The notes below the pieces were generated by a model. The model was not told the origin of the DNA and did not search any database. It worked only from the letters and a program-made list of their open reading frames with translations. A stretch of 64,000 nucleotides of DNA from Allorhodopirellula solitaria. GTDB lineage: Bacteria; Planctomycetota; Planctomycetia; Pirellulales; Pirellulaceae. This document shows positions 35,123-44,094 of the stretch, piece after piece. The position numbers were made by a program, and so were the translations under genes. Numbering within the stretch: position 1 is the first letter of the stretch; the number at the start of each line of letters is the position of its first letter. Where the stretch lies: contig NZ_SJPK01000001.1 of assembly GCF_007859855.1 (NCBI RefSeq), positions 124,001 through 188,000 of the forward strand, given 5' to 3'.

Positions 35123-37768
35123 TTGGCAAGACGCGTTCGACCCGGTGACAGTCTCAACATCACGGCGGTCGAATACAACCGACTGCTGTCGGCGGCCGAT
35201 GCGTCTCATCGCAATGGACTGCCCGGCGGTGCTGGCCCGCGAACACACTCACGCAACGCTTCCACGGTTCGTGTCCACAACAAATCCGGTGCAGTCGTTC
35301 CGATCGGCGGTATCGTCGGTTTCGAGTCACCACTCACCGACCCCAACGCCGGCCCAGTCGAACTGGCTCGCTTCGTTCGCGACGCTACGATCGAAACGGC
35401 CAAACCGACCGAAGACGATCACACTGGCCGCGTCGGTGTCGCGATTGAACCCATCCGTGACAACGAAGTCGGCCGAGTCGTCTTCGATGGCGTGGTCGCG
35501 GCCCAAGTCGATGTCACCAAAACGTGGCACCGTTTCGCCGACGTGGCCGAGTCTGGTGGCGACACACTGCAATCCAAGCCAGACGGATCGGCCCAGATCC
35601 TATGGCGAAAAGATCCCAATCAAACTGGCCGGCAATGGGCGGTCGTGCGAGTCGGCCGGCCTGCCGATCCGGTCTACCTCGTCAAAGTACCCCAAGGCGG
35701 CATCGCATCACGAAAGGGAATGCGAACCGGCGCAGCAGACTGCGATCTGTTTGAGCTCGACAAAGAAGGCGAGATCGAAGCGGTCAAAGATCCAGCCGGC
35801 GATTCCGTCCGCATCACCGCTCGCAATCACTCCGCCCAACGCATTCGCGGCCCCATCGAAGGCAGCGGCGAAGACCAGTACCTCGTCGTCAATTTTGATG
35901 GCCACCGATCGTGGGTCGTCGACCCGCCCAAGCAAACGCTGCTCTGCAAACCAACCAAGCGACTGAAAGCCAAGTCGTGGGGAATGGCTCGCGAGCTACG
36001 GTTCGATGGCAACGCGTGGAAACCCATCGGCGTCAAAGTCTCGGTCTACAACGTGTGCGACTACGCGTTGTTGCCCAGCCAACAAATCATCGGGCACTTT
36101 CACGAAGACACCGGCAGCTACGTCACGATCGGTTGCCGATGCTGTGACGGAAGCAGTTCGTCAAGCTCATCGTCTTCATCCGGTAGCTCATCATCCAGCG
36201 TTTCATCGTCATCGTCGAGTAGCTCGTCCAAATCAAGCAGCCCATCGAGCAGCAGTAGTTCATCACCGAGCAGCAGTTCATCGAGTCATTCTTCGATGAG
36301 CAGTTCGAGCTCAAGCAGCATGTCGTCGAGTTCGAGTAGCTCGCCATCAAGCTCGTCATCTTCCCCAAGTTCATCGTCACCGAGTTCGTCATCACCAAGT
36401 TCATCATCGCCGTCGAGCAGTTCGCATTCAAGCTCATCGTCGATCCCGTCATCGTCGAGCAACTCGTCTTCATCGCCCTCGTCATCTTCTAGCAACCAGT
36501 CATCGTCGCCAAGCTCTTCTTCAGTAAGCGACTCCTCGTCATCGAGCGTCTCGGATTCTTCGTCGAGCGAATCATCCAGCGTCTCGGACTCGTCCAGCAG
36601 CACACCTTCCGATTCATCATCGTCGACGCCACCAAGTTCAAGCTCCTACTCAACGGTCACAGATTCATCGAGCAGCAGTTCATCCAACGAATCATCATCG
36701 GATAGTCCGAGTTCGTCCTCGGTCGTTGATTCATCATCCAGCGATTCATCGGCATCGTCCGATTCATCGCAACCATCGTCTGACAGCCCATCGAGTGTTT
36801 CGGAATCATCAGCGAGCGAGCCATCCGATAGTTCAGCATCAATGCCCGAGAGTTCGGGCTCGTATTCAACGGTCACGGACTACAGTTCGTCCAGCAGCAC
36901 GCCGTCCTCTGGCAGTCCGTCGGATAGCAGCGACAGTTCAGTCTCCGACGGTTCGCCATCCAGCGAATCACAATCTGAGTCCGACTCACAATCCGATTCC
37001 GCTTCCGAATCAACGCCGTCCGAATCCAAAAGTGAATCATACTCAACGGTTGACGACTCATGGTCTTCATCCAGCCACCAATCATCCGACGTCAGTGACA
37101 GTTCAGTTTCTGACGGATCTCCATCGAGCGAATCAACTCCTTCCGAATCGGCATCCCAATCCGATTCAACGCCGTCGGCAAGCGAGTCCGAAAGCGACGA
37201 ATCGGACCAAAGCACTTCAGACAACCCAAGTGGCTCTGTCGAAGACCCAAGCTACTCGGTCTGGGACGGCTCAGGATCATCACACGATTCGACCTCGGAT
37301 GGGTCGCCGTCCAACGATTCAACATCCGATCAATCGGTTTCGGACGATTCAACATCCGATGCATCCGACTCTGACCTTTCCAACTCCGATGGTTCAGACT
37401 CACGAGACCAATCGGAATCGAACAACGACTCCGGATCCGACGAAACATCCGAAAACGATTCAGGTGGCGGCGGATCATCCGGCGTTAGTGACGGATCAGG
37501 CTCCGACGCCAGCGACAATTCCGGCGATTCCGCATCCGAGCAAAGCGAAGAATCAGTTGACGAATCGGAAGACGAACCATCGACCGACGGCAGCGAAGAC
37601 GAACCATCCGAAGATGGCGAGTCCAGCGAAGGTTCATCCGACGCTTGCGAATCCACCTGGATCTGGTCGTGCGGCTGGGAACTGCAAGGCAGCGACTGTG
37701 AGGACGCCGGCGACCCACCGTCGAGCAGCGGTTCGTATGACGGCGAAGTGGTAACGGTGTCCGCATGA
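35123..37768 (+). CDS. giant serine-rich virion-associated protein
   Basis: An 881-residue protein starting at TTG, one base after the previous stop. Residues 1-335 form an ordered, beta-rich domain (GIVGFESPLTDPNAGPVELA, VGVAIEPIRDNEVGRVVFDG), probably tail-tip or fibre. After a CRCCDG cluster about 500 residues are mostly Ser, first poly-Ser with Pro, later Ser-Asp/Glu. A YSTVTD-like motif recurs at codons starting 36644, 36860, 37037 and 37250 (spacing 72, 59 and 71 residues). The end has a Cys-containing CESTWIWSCGWELQG segment. The glycosyltransferase cluster right behind suggests the Ser tract is O-glycosylated (inference). Confidence 0.85.
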   Translation: MARRVRPGDSLNITAVEYNRLLSAADASHRNGLPGGAGPRTHSRNASTVRVHNKSGAVVPIGGIVGFESPLTDPNAGPVELARFVRDATIETAKPTEDDHTGRVGVAIEPIRDNEVGRVVFDGVVAAQVDVTKTWHRFADVAESGGDTLQSKPDGSAQILWRKDPNQTGRQWAVVRVGRPADPVYLVKVPQGGIASRKGMRTGAADCDLFELDKEGEIEAVKDPAGDSVRITARNHSAQRIRGPIEGSGEDQYLVVNFDGHRSWVVDPPKQTLLCKPTKRLKAKSWGMARELRFDGNAWKPIGVKVSVYNVCDYALLPSQQIIGHFHEDTGSYVTIGCRCCDGSSSSSSSSSSGSSSSSVSSSSSSSSSKSSSPSSSSSSSPSSSSSSHSSMSSSSSSSMSSSSSSSPSSSSSSPSSSSPSSSSPSSSSPSSSSHSSSSSIPSSSSNSSSSPSSSSSNQSSSPSSSSVSDSSSSSVSDSSSSESSSVSDSSSSTPSDSSSSTPPSSSSYSTVTDSSSSSSSNESSSDSPSSSSVVDSSSSDSSASSDSSQPSSDSPSSVSESSASEPSDSSASMPESSGSYSTVTDYSSSSSTPSSGSPSDSSDSSVSDGSPSSESQSESDSQSDSASESTPSESKSESYSTVDDSWSSSSHQSSDVSDSSVSDGSPSSESTPSESASQSDSTPSASESESDESDQSTSDNPSGSVEDPSYSVWDGSGSSHDSTSDGSPSNDSTSDQSVSDDSTSDASDSDLSNSDGSDSRDQSESNNDSGSDETSENDSGGGGSSGVSDGSGSDASDNSGDSASEQSEESVDESEDEPSTDGSEDEPSEDGESSEGSSDACESTWIWSCGWELQGSDCEDAGDPPSSSGSYDGEVVTVSA

Positions 37769-38328
37769 TCCACTGCCCTCACCTCACGCCTGACAACCAG
37801 TGCGAAGTCGCCGCCGGCATGGCGGGTTGCAAAGTCCGCACTTCGCCGGCCGCGTGCAACGCCTGCCAAAACGAGTCCAACCCAAGAGCGATCAATGTAG
37901 TCACGATCGGGATGGCGTTGGTCAACAAACGCCGGCGGAAACGTGACGTCGGTGAACTGTCCGCGATGCTGGCGAACTACATGCCCGACCGCGATGAGTT
38001 ACCTGCAACTCTGAAGATCGCGGATTACCGGCCTGGTCCCGGCAATGAACTCAAAAAGATGCTGGCTTGGTTTGCCAAGCCGAGCGAAACGTGCAACTGC
38101 GAAACTCGCGTCGACACGATGAACGATTGGGGCGTCGAAGGGTGTCTTCGCAACGTCGACACAATCACCGAATGGTTACTCGAAGAAGCCCAACTGAGAG
38201 GCATGCCCCATGGACGGTTCACCCGCGTCATCGCGAAATCGCTCGTCAACACAGCGATCCGAAAGTTCCAACGCAAGTTCCCCGACGGAGCACCCGAGCC
38301 GGATGACAACGATGATCGCCACCGATAA
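37765..38328 (+). CDS. Cys-rich uncharacterised phage protein, copy A
   Basis: A 187-residue protein with a Cys-rich N terminus (CPHLTPDNQCEVAAGMAGC, then CNACQNE), possibly metal-binding, and a conserved C-terminal half (LKKMLAWFAKPSETCNCETR, then FQRKFPDGAPEPDD). A paralogue of the C-terminal half is encoded at 51181-51669 on the minus strand, in both cases directly before a GT25-sulfotransferase gene. The start overlaps the Ser-rich gene by 4 nt. Function unknown; the linkage suggests a role in the same decoration process. Confidence 0.75.
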   Translation: MIHCPHLTPDNQCEVAAGMAGCKVRTSPAACNACQNESNPRAINVVTIGMALVNKRRRKRDVGELSAMLANYMPDRDELPATLKIADYRPGPGNELKKMLAWFAKPSETCNCETRVDTMNDWGVEGCLRNVDTITEWLLEEAQLRGMPHGRFTRVIAKSLVNTAIRKFQRKFPDGAPEPDDNDDRHR

Positions 38329-39688
38329 CAAGATCGTCGAACGATGCTTCTTGATGAACCTCGACCGCCGTGGCGATCGTTTGCGTGATTGGATGAAGCA
38401 ATTGCCGCAACCATGGCCATTCCCGCAACCCGAGCGGTTCGCCGCCGTCGATGGTCGTCACATCGCAACGCCTCCGCAATGGCGGGCCGGCAACGGAGCG
38501 TGGGGCTGTTACCGATCGCATTGCCTGATCCTCGAAAAGTGCTTGCTCGAAGGCATCGACTCGTACGTTGTCTTTGAAGACGACGCCGGCTTTGGCGAGG
38601 ATTTCCAAGAACGGTTGGTCGAATACGTCAGCGAACTGCCGGCCGATTGGGGACTGGCGTATCTGGGTGGCCAACACCTCTATGCCGGCAAGCATCCGCC
38701 ACACAAGGTCACCGAACGGGTCTACCGACCGTACAACGTGAATCGCACGCATGCGTTCATGGTTCGCGGACGAGACAACATGAAGGCCCTGTATCGTCAC
38801 CTTCATTGGAACGATTGGCACACCAAACACCACATCGACCACCACCTCGGTCGCCTGGCCCAGCGTCGGTATCAAGCGTTGGTGCAAGGCAAGAACGTCG
38901 ATAAAGAATCCATCGCCGTCTACACGCCCGACCGCTGGCTCGTCGGCCAATTGCCGACCAAGTCCAATATCTGCGGTCGCAAGTGGAGTCAAACGCGGTT
39001 TTTCAACGACGCCAAGAACGCAGACCACTCTGACGCCCCGTTCTACGCCGTCCTCGGTCCACACCGTGCCGGCACATCCTGCGTCGCGATGGTCATGCAC
39101 CACCTCGGTGTCCACATGGGCAACCAACTCGGCGGGTACGAAACCACCGGCGGAGGCGAAGCGGTCGGACTCGCACAACTTTGTGAAAAGGCAATGCGAT
39201 TCCCCGCCGTCGATCCCACGATGTCCGACACCCAACTCACCCAGCAACTGAAGTCTTGGATCGTCACCCGCAAAGCCGAAGCGAACCGCGACAAGACTGT
39301 CGCTGGAGCCAAGTACCCGCACCTGTGTCGCTTCGTCGAACATCTCCATGCGGGTCTCGGCGACTCGTTACGGATCATCAGCGTCGAACGGGACATCGAA
39401 GCGTCGATCCGATCGCTGCAATCGCGCAGCGAAAAGCACCGAGGCCAATGGTTCGCCGGCACCGACGAGCAATGCGAAACGCTACAGCAGAGCCTGCTCG
39501 AACACCGCGACGCGTTCATCAAGGCTCATCCCGACGTCCCGGTCTTCCGCATCGAGTTCGCCGAACTGGTGACGTACCCCGAAGAAGTCATCAAGAACCT
39601 GATCGAGTTCCTTGGCATCGAACCCACCGATGAGGAGATCTCATCCGCGATCGACCATGTGAACCCTGACCTGCGAAAGCATGGCTGA
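38303..39688 (+). CDS. GT25 glycosyltransferase fused to sulfotransferase, copy A
   Basis: About 461 residues from ATG 38303 (ATG 38312 also possible). Residues 10-240 match glycosyltransferase family 25: CFLMNLDRRGDRLRDWMKQL, GAWGCYRSHCLILEKC and YVVFEDDAGFGE with the catalytic acidic cluster. Residues 250-461 match sulfotransferases: the PAPS-binding loop AVLGPHRAGTSCVAM and SVERDIEASIRSLQSRSEKH. One enzyme may add a sugar and the other a sulfate to the same glycan. A paralogue lies at 49692-51119. The product is probably cytoplasmic. Confidence 0.88.
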   Translation: MTTMIATDNKIVERCFLMNLDRRGDRLRDWMKQLPQPWPFPQPERFAAVDGRHIATPPQWRAGNGAWGCYRSHCLILEKCLLEGIDSYVVFEDDAGFGEDFQERLVEYVSELPADWGLAYLGGQHLYAGKHPPHKVTERVYRPYNVNRTHAFMVRGRDNMKALYRHLHWNDWHTKHHIDHHLGRLAQRRYQALVQGKNVDKESIAVYTPDRWLVGQLPTKSNICGRKWSQTRFFNDAKNADHSDAPFYAVLGPHRAGTSCVAMVMHHLGVHMGNQLGGYETTGGGEAVGLAQLCEKAMRFPAVDPTMSDTQLTQQLKSWIVTRKAEANRDKTVAGAKYPHLCRFVEHLHAGLGDSLRIISVERDIEASIRSLQSRSEKHRGQWFAGTDEQCETLQQSLLEHRDAFIKAHPDVPVFRIEFAELVTYPEEVIKNLIEFLGIEPTDEEISSAIDHVNPDLRKHG

Positions 39689-40390
39689 AAAACTCCCCAA
39701 GCCAACCGAAGACCTCGGCGTAATGTACATCGCCATCGGTGGTAAATCGCTGTGGCAACTTCGCCGGTCGATCGCGTCCCTGCGTTTCCATTGCCCGGAC
39801 GTACCGGTTGCGTTGTTCACCAACCAACCGGCCGAAGCGTGCCCGTCGGTCGAGTACCGCTTCGAGGTCTCGGCGACGGGCGGCTACCACGTCAAACCAC
39901 GCTTCATCCCATGGCTGCCGTTCGATCGAACGGTCTACCTCGATGCAGACACGGTTGTGCTGAGTCCCACCGCAATCACGCCCACCGGTTTGCTCAACGA
40001 TGACTTTGGCTACGAGGCGATCTACGTTCACGACGCTGCGACAAAGTCCGCATCTGCGGTGTGCCGTCGATGAACTCCGGCGTCCTGATGCTCAAGAAAT
40101 GCCAGCGTGTTCTCGACGCACTCGCTCATTGGCGACGCATCTACCACGGCGGCAACGACGAGGTCTTGTTGACCAAGGCATTACTCCTCCATGCAGTGCC
40201 ATCATTCATCTTGCCGGCCGAGTGGAACTGCCGCGATCGCAGCCAAGTCCGTCACTACTCCACCATCCGCATCACACACCACCGTCACGTTTTGCGACTG
40301 GTCCAACCCAACGGATCGGTGCCGGACGCGTTGCTGAAAGATTGGTGGGAGACAGGAATCGCCCGTAATACGGGAGAGGTTGTCAAATGA
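39681..40390 (+). pseudogene. GT8-like glycosyltransferase split by a frameshift
   Basis: The first frame (39681-40073) gives LGVMYIAIGGKSLWQLRRSI, FTNQPAEACPSVEYRFEVS and TVYLDADTVVLSPTAITPTG with the DxD motif. Near 40030-40060 the reading moves to the -1 frame, where VPSMNSGVLMLKKCQRVLDA, the usual next block, continues to 40390. Together they would make about 235 residues, a normal length. A single base change would repair it. It is a recent mutation, an assembly error, or a tolerated slip. Confidence 0.8.
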
Positions 40391-40833
40391 TCAACCGCGA
40401 TGTTAATGACGTGCTGCGTCGAATCAAGTCACGCTATTTGCTGTTTGGCACCTTCGCGTTGCAGGTTCACGGATTCAGTTTCGGTAAACCCGACACCGAC
40501 TTGTGGCTCGATCCGAGTCTTGGCATGGAAGGCTGGAAAGACGCGGTCCGCGAGATCGCTGGTCCGCATGAGATTCTGTTCCGCGATCATCCCGACGCGG
40601 TCCCACCTTGCCAATCGGCACGTATTCATTGCACGCCGCACATGGACATCATCAGCCGGCCGAGCGGTCACACCGACGCTGACTTCGATCCGCTCTACGA
40701 CATCTCGATGCGATCACGCTACGGTCTCGTCCCACCGGTAAGGGTTTTGCTCCGCAGCAAGCTTCACGCTGGCCGACCGAAAGACTATCGGCACGTCATG
40801 CGAGTCGGTCGGCAAATTCTCAATATCTGGTGA
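40387..40833 (+). CDS. nucleotidyltransferase-fold-like protein
   Basis: A 148-residue protein. LFGTFALQVHGFSFGKPDTD followed by LWLDPS resembles the 'GG.AL..HG..R.T.D.D' core of AbiEii/MNT-type nucleotidyltransferases, with Asp residues in the expected place. The rest is short. It stands between glycosyltransferases, coupled by 4-nt overlaps on both sides, so it may provide activated sugar or modify a partner protein. Activity is not proven by the motif alone. Confidence 0.62.
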   Translation: MINRDVNDVLRRIKSRYLLFGTFALQVHGFSFGKPDTDLWLDPSLGMEGWKDAVREIAGPHEILFRDHPDAVPPCQSARIHCTPHMDIISRPSGHTDADFDPLYDISMRSRYGLVPPVRVLLRSKLHAGRPKDYRHVMRVGRQILNIW

Positions 40834-41582
40834 AGCACTTGGTCAACCTGTCTGACATTACGTTTTGCATCAAGACGATTCACCGACCGTGGTCATGCCA
40901 TCGCTTGGTCGAATCGCTACTCAAACACATCGACAACCCAACCATCATCGTGGTGGACGACGGCCAGCCCGATCGACGATTCGCTGAAAAATACCCGGAG
41001 TCCGCTGCACGCTGCCAGGTCATCCACACCGAGACACCCGACGTGGGCGTGGGCATCGGCCGCAACCTCGCTGTTGATGCGGTCCAAACCGAGTTCATGT
41101 TCCTGCTCGACGACGATCACGTCGTCACGCCCAACCTGAACCTCGATCGACTCTGTAAACGATTCACAACTGAAGACGTCGACATCCTCGGTGTCCGCCA
41201 AGGCAGCGGCGGTCGCCCGACGATGCTGTCCAAGCTGATGAACGGACAACGAATCTGGATTCACCGTGGTGAGACACACCGCAACGGTTATGTCGCGTGG
41301 TGTGATATGTCTTCCAACGCTTTCCTCGCTCGCACTGAAACGATTCGCAACCTCCGCTGGGACGAGGAACTCAAAACTTTCGAGCACTGGGAGTTTTTCT
41401 ACCGAGCCAAGCTGGCCGAACTGAAAGTCGCGGTCGCCGGCGATTGCTTCATCAAACACGCCCACGTCGAATCGTCCGACTACCGCGTTCTGCGAAAGCG
41501 ATCGACGTACCGCTCGATGGGACTCCAGAAGCACGGCTTTCACTCAATGCGTTACCCCGGCGGAGGTGTTGTTCGTGCGTGA
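40830..41582 (+). CDS. family 2-like glycosyltransferase, first of a tandem pair
   Basis: A 250-residue enzyme starting at GTG in a GTGA overlap. It shows ITFCIKTIHRPWSCHRLVES, the nucleotide-sugar site TIIVVDDGQPDRRF and the metal site FMFLLDDDHVVTP. The later block SNAFLARTETIRNLRWDEEL and FEHWEFFYRAKLAELKVAVA matches beta-1,4-N-acetylgalactosaminyl-type GT2 enzymes. It transfers one sugar to the growing glycan. The next gene is a tandem copy. Confidence 0.87.
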   Translation: MKHLVNLSDITFCIKTIHRPWSCHRLVESLLKHIDNPTIIVVDDGQPDRRFAEKYPESAARCQVIHTETPDVGVGIGRNLAVDAVQTEFMFLLDDDHVVTPNLNLDRLCKRFTTEDVDILGVRQGSGGRPTMLSKLMNGQRIWIHRGETHRNGYVAWCDMSSNAFLARTETIRNLRWDEELKTFEHWEFFYRAKLAELKVAVAGDCFIKHAHVESSDYRVLRKRSTYRSMGLQKHGFHSMRYPGGGVVRA

Positions 41583-42288
41583 TCAAGTCACCTTCTGCAT
41601 CAAGACGATCCATCGGCCGCAGTGTTGCGCCGCACTCGTTCGCAGTATTCACCGACACTACGGCGATGACCGACCGACAATCCATGTTCTCGACGATGGC
41701 CAGCCGGAACTTCGCTTCTCGACGATCTGTCCCGACGAAGCCGCGATGGTCGACCAAATCATCGAGACCGAATACGACATCGGGTTATCCGCCGGCCGCA
41801 ATCAATTGCTCGATGCCGGCGACACGCCGACTGTGGTGTTCACCGACGACGACCACCTCGTTACGGCACAGACGCGGTTGGCAGAACTGGTTCGCAAACT
41901 GAACCGACATCACGACATCGACTTGCTCGCCGCGTTGTCGAACCAGCAAGAACGTCCCAAGTTGCTCAAGGTCGAGGGCAAGACGCTGCGGATTCCCGGT
42001 GGGCATTTCAAGAAGCATGGTTCGCTTCGTTGGTGTCACTACGTCGGGAACTGCTTTGTGGCCTACCGCGACATCCTGCAAGCAATTCGTTGGGACGAAT
42101 CGTTGAAAGTCGAAGAGCATTGGGATTTTTTTTGGCGATGCAAGATTGCTCGTGTCAACGTGGCCTGCGACATCGACCATTCGTTCAAACACGAACACGT
42201 CGATCCGCCGGGCTACGTTCGTCGCCGACCTGAATTCTTGAAAGCCAGCCTTCGCAAACATGGATTGGAGCGAGTGATATGGAAATGA
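41575..42288 (+). CDS. family 2-like glycosyltransferase, second of a tandem pair
   Basis: About 237 residues from GTG 41575. The order is the same as in the preceding gene (QVTFCIKTIHRPQCCAALVR, IHVLDDGQPELRF, TVVFTDDDHLVTAQTRL, EEHWDFFWRCKIARVNVACD). Identity is spread over the length, so the pair arose by tandem duplication and then diverged, probably to use a different sugar or linkage. It overlaps both neighbours. Confidence 0.87.
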   Translation: MRDQVTFCIKTIHRPQCCAALVRSIHRHYGDDRPTIHVLDDGQPELRFSTICPDEAAMVDQIIETEYDIGLSAGRNQLLDAGDTPTVVFTDDDHLVTAQTRLAELVRKLNRHHDIDLLAALSNQQERPKLLKVEGKTLRIPGGHFKKHGSLRWCHYVGNCFVAYRDILQAIRWDESLKVEEHWDFFWRCKIARVNVACDIDHSFKHEHVDPPGYVRRRPEFLKASLRKHGLERVIWK

Positions 42289-43313
42289 CGAAACCACAAC
42301 GAGTGATCGCAGTGCTGGACCTGCCGCCGCGGCGAGCACCAAAGAACGTTCGCGAGAGTTACGAGGCTGCGGCCGTCCGCTGGGACGCGGAGCTGCATTG
42401 GATTCGCGGCGACTTGCAACCGTGCCATCCGTTCTGGCAGAAGATGTTTGTCTGCGGTCATGTGCGAAAACTGTTCGGACCGTCGCATGTGTTGCAACTC
42501 GACAACGACATGGTGATTCGGTCGGATTGCCCGTCGCCGTTTGAGCTTGTTTCGCCTGACCGATTCGCGATGGTGTCCGATCGCCAGTGTGCCCACAATC
42601 GACTTGACAACGGTGGTTGGCAAAAGCGTGCTCATGAGATCTGGGCGAAACGTTGTCACATGAAGCCCGCGCCGACTTGGATGCATCCCAACGGTGGTTT
42701 GTATCTGTACGGCACGCAGAAGTTCGCACGAATGTTTGAGCGAATCGCTCAATATCTGATCGTCACGCACGGGGCGAACGATCAAGCGACCGACGAATCG
42801 CTCATCATCAACCAGTTGTGGAAAGACCATCCCGCCGCCATCGAGTTCCTGCCACCTGATTTCAACACCAGCATGGTGCAGATGCTCGAGTGGGCCGCCA
42901 ACCCGGTGATGCAAACTTGGATCTACCACTTCATTCAATCCAGCAAACATTACCTGCCGGATTGCCGCTGGCAAAGAAACGATCTGATTGAACTTCCGTT
43001 CCCCGGCAACAAGCGATCGCGAGACTTGATCAGCCAGTGGGGGAGCACGCCACCGGCGACCTACGACATCGGCCCAATCCTCCGCGTCCAGCCCGTCGCC
43101 AATTTGCTGGCTGCCTATCCTGACCTAATCGTCACCGGGACGTGGTCAAACAATCCCGATCTTCGAGCGTCGCAGCTCTCGGAATCGGACGACACGTTTT
43201 CGTCGCACCTGATGCTCACCCGTTTCCTTTTGCGGCTTGGTATCAACGCTCGCCGCTTCCACCTTCGCGCTACGGAGGAAGCCGATGCAACGACACAACC
43301 TGCCGGCACTTGA
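42279..43313 (+). CDS. glycosyltransferase-like protein (nucleotide-diphosphosugar fold), copy A
   Basis: A 344-residue protein. RAPKNVRESYEAAAVRWDAE starts it; HVLQLDNDMVIRSDCPSPFE holds a D-N-D metal motif and MHPNGGLYLYGTQKFARMF follows, as in GT8-type fold enzymes. A paralogue is encoded at 48026-49093 on the minus strand with the same blocks. It overlaps the preceding gene by 10 nt and the following gene by 29 nt. Confidence 0.8.
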   Translation: MEMTKPQRVIAVLDLPPRRAPKNVRESYEAAAVRWDAELHWIRGDLQPCHPFWQKMFVCGHVRKLFGPSHVLQLDNDMVIRSDCPSPFELVSPDRFAMVSDRQCAHNRLDNGGWQKRAHEIWAKRCHMKPAPTWMHPNGGLYLYGTQKFARMFERIAQYLIVTHGANDQATDESLIINQLWKDHPAAIEFLPPDFNTSMVQMLEWAANPVMQTWIYHFIQSSKHYLPDCRWQRNDLIELPFPGNKRSRDLISQWGSTPPATYDIGPILRVQPVANLLAAYPDLIVTGTWSNNPDLRASQLSESDDTFSSHLMLTRFLLRLGINARRFHLRATEEADATTQPAGT

Positions 43314-44094
43314 GTACCACATCGCGCACGGATGCAATTTGTCGTGTCAGCAGTGCAGTCACTACTCAAACCATCACCTCGCGGGAAAACTGCCCACCGT
43401 TGAAGAGGCCGACACCGAGTACTCGAAGTGGTCGCATCGGCTAAAACCGAAGCGGTTCGCGTTGCTGGGTGGTGAACCGCTGCTCAACCCCGCGATCGAG
43501 CAACACATTCAGCTTGCGCGGCAACACTGGCCCGACAGCGAATTGATGCTCGTGACCAACGGCTTCTTCCTGAATCGGTTCCCGAATCTTCCGATCGTGC
43601 TTCGCGAAACCCGATGCCGTCTCGAAGTCAGTGAACACGGAACGCACGAATCCTACGCCAAGCGATTTCGCAGAGTCCGCGAACTCGTTTGGAAGTGGCG
43701 ACAAGATTTTCACGGTGTACAAATCAACGTCCGCCAATCGCACCAAGGTTGGATGCGGCAGTACAACGTCGAGAGCGGCAAACCGATGCCGTTCGATTCC
43801 AAGCCCACCGCCGCGTTCAAAGTTTGCATGCAGAAAACATGCACTCAGTTATTTCAGATTCGACTTTGGAAATGCCCGGCCCTCGCGTATTTCGCAAAAC
43901 TCGAAGCCAAGTTGAAGTTGCAAACCATCCCCGAGTGGCAACTCTTCCGCGACTACAAAGCTTGCTCGTTCGACGCGACCGACGTTGAACTTCGCACGTT
44001 CATCGAAACCAAAGCCATCCCGCAGTGCGGTCTGTGCCCCAGCAATCGCACCAAGTTCGTTCATCCCAACCCGCTGCAAAGGACTGCCGAATAA
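43285..44094 (+). CDS. radical SAM protein of the glycan cluster
   Basis: A 269-residue protein starting at ATG 43285. The iron-sulfur motif is HGCNLSCQQCSHYSNH with Cys17, Cys21 and Cys24 (CX3CX2C). It is followed by FALLGGEPLLNPAIEQHIQL, the SAM-binding GGEP block. A second Cys set at the C terminus (CMQKTC, KCPALAYF, CGLC) could bind another cluster, as in SPASM-type enzymes. The reaction is unknown; a sugar or Ser/Cys modification would fit the context. Confidence 0.85.
   Translation: MQRHNLPALEYHIAHGCNLSCQQCSHYSNHHLAGKLPTVEEADTEYSKWSHRLKPKRFALLGGEPLLNPAIEQHIQLARQHWPDSELMLVTNGFFLNRFPNLPIVLRETRCRLEVSEHGTHESYAKRFRRVRELVWKWRQDFHGVQINVRQSHQGWMRQYNVESGKPMPFDSKPTAAFKVCMQKTCTQLFQIRLWKCPALAYFAKLEAKLKLQTIPEWQLFRDYKACSFDATDVELRTFIETKAIPQCGLCPSNRTKFVHPNPLQRTAE

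Noticed and set aside
36140-37640. Apparent short repeats suggesting a CRISPR array or minisatellite
   Set aside because: The repetitiveness comes from Ser codons in one long frame; there are no equal repeats separated by unique spacers.
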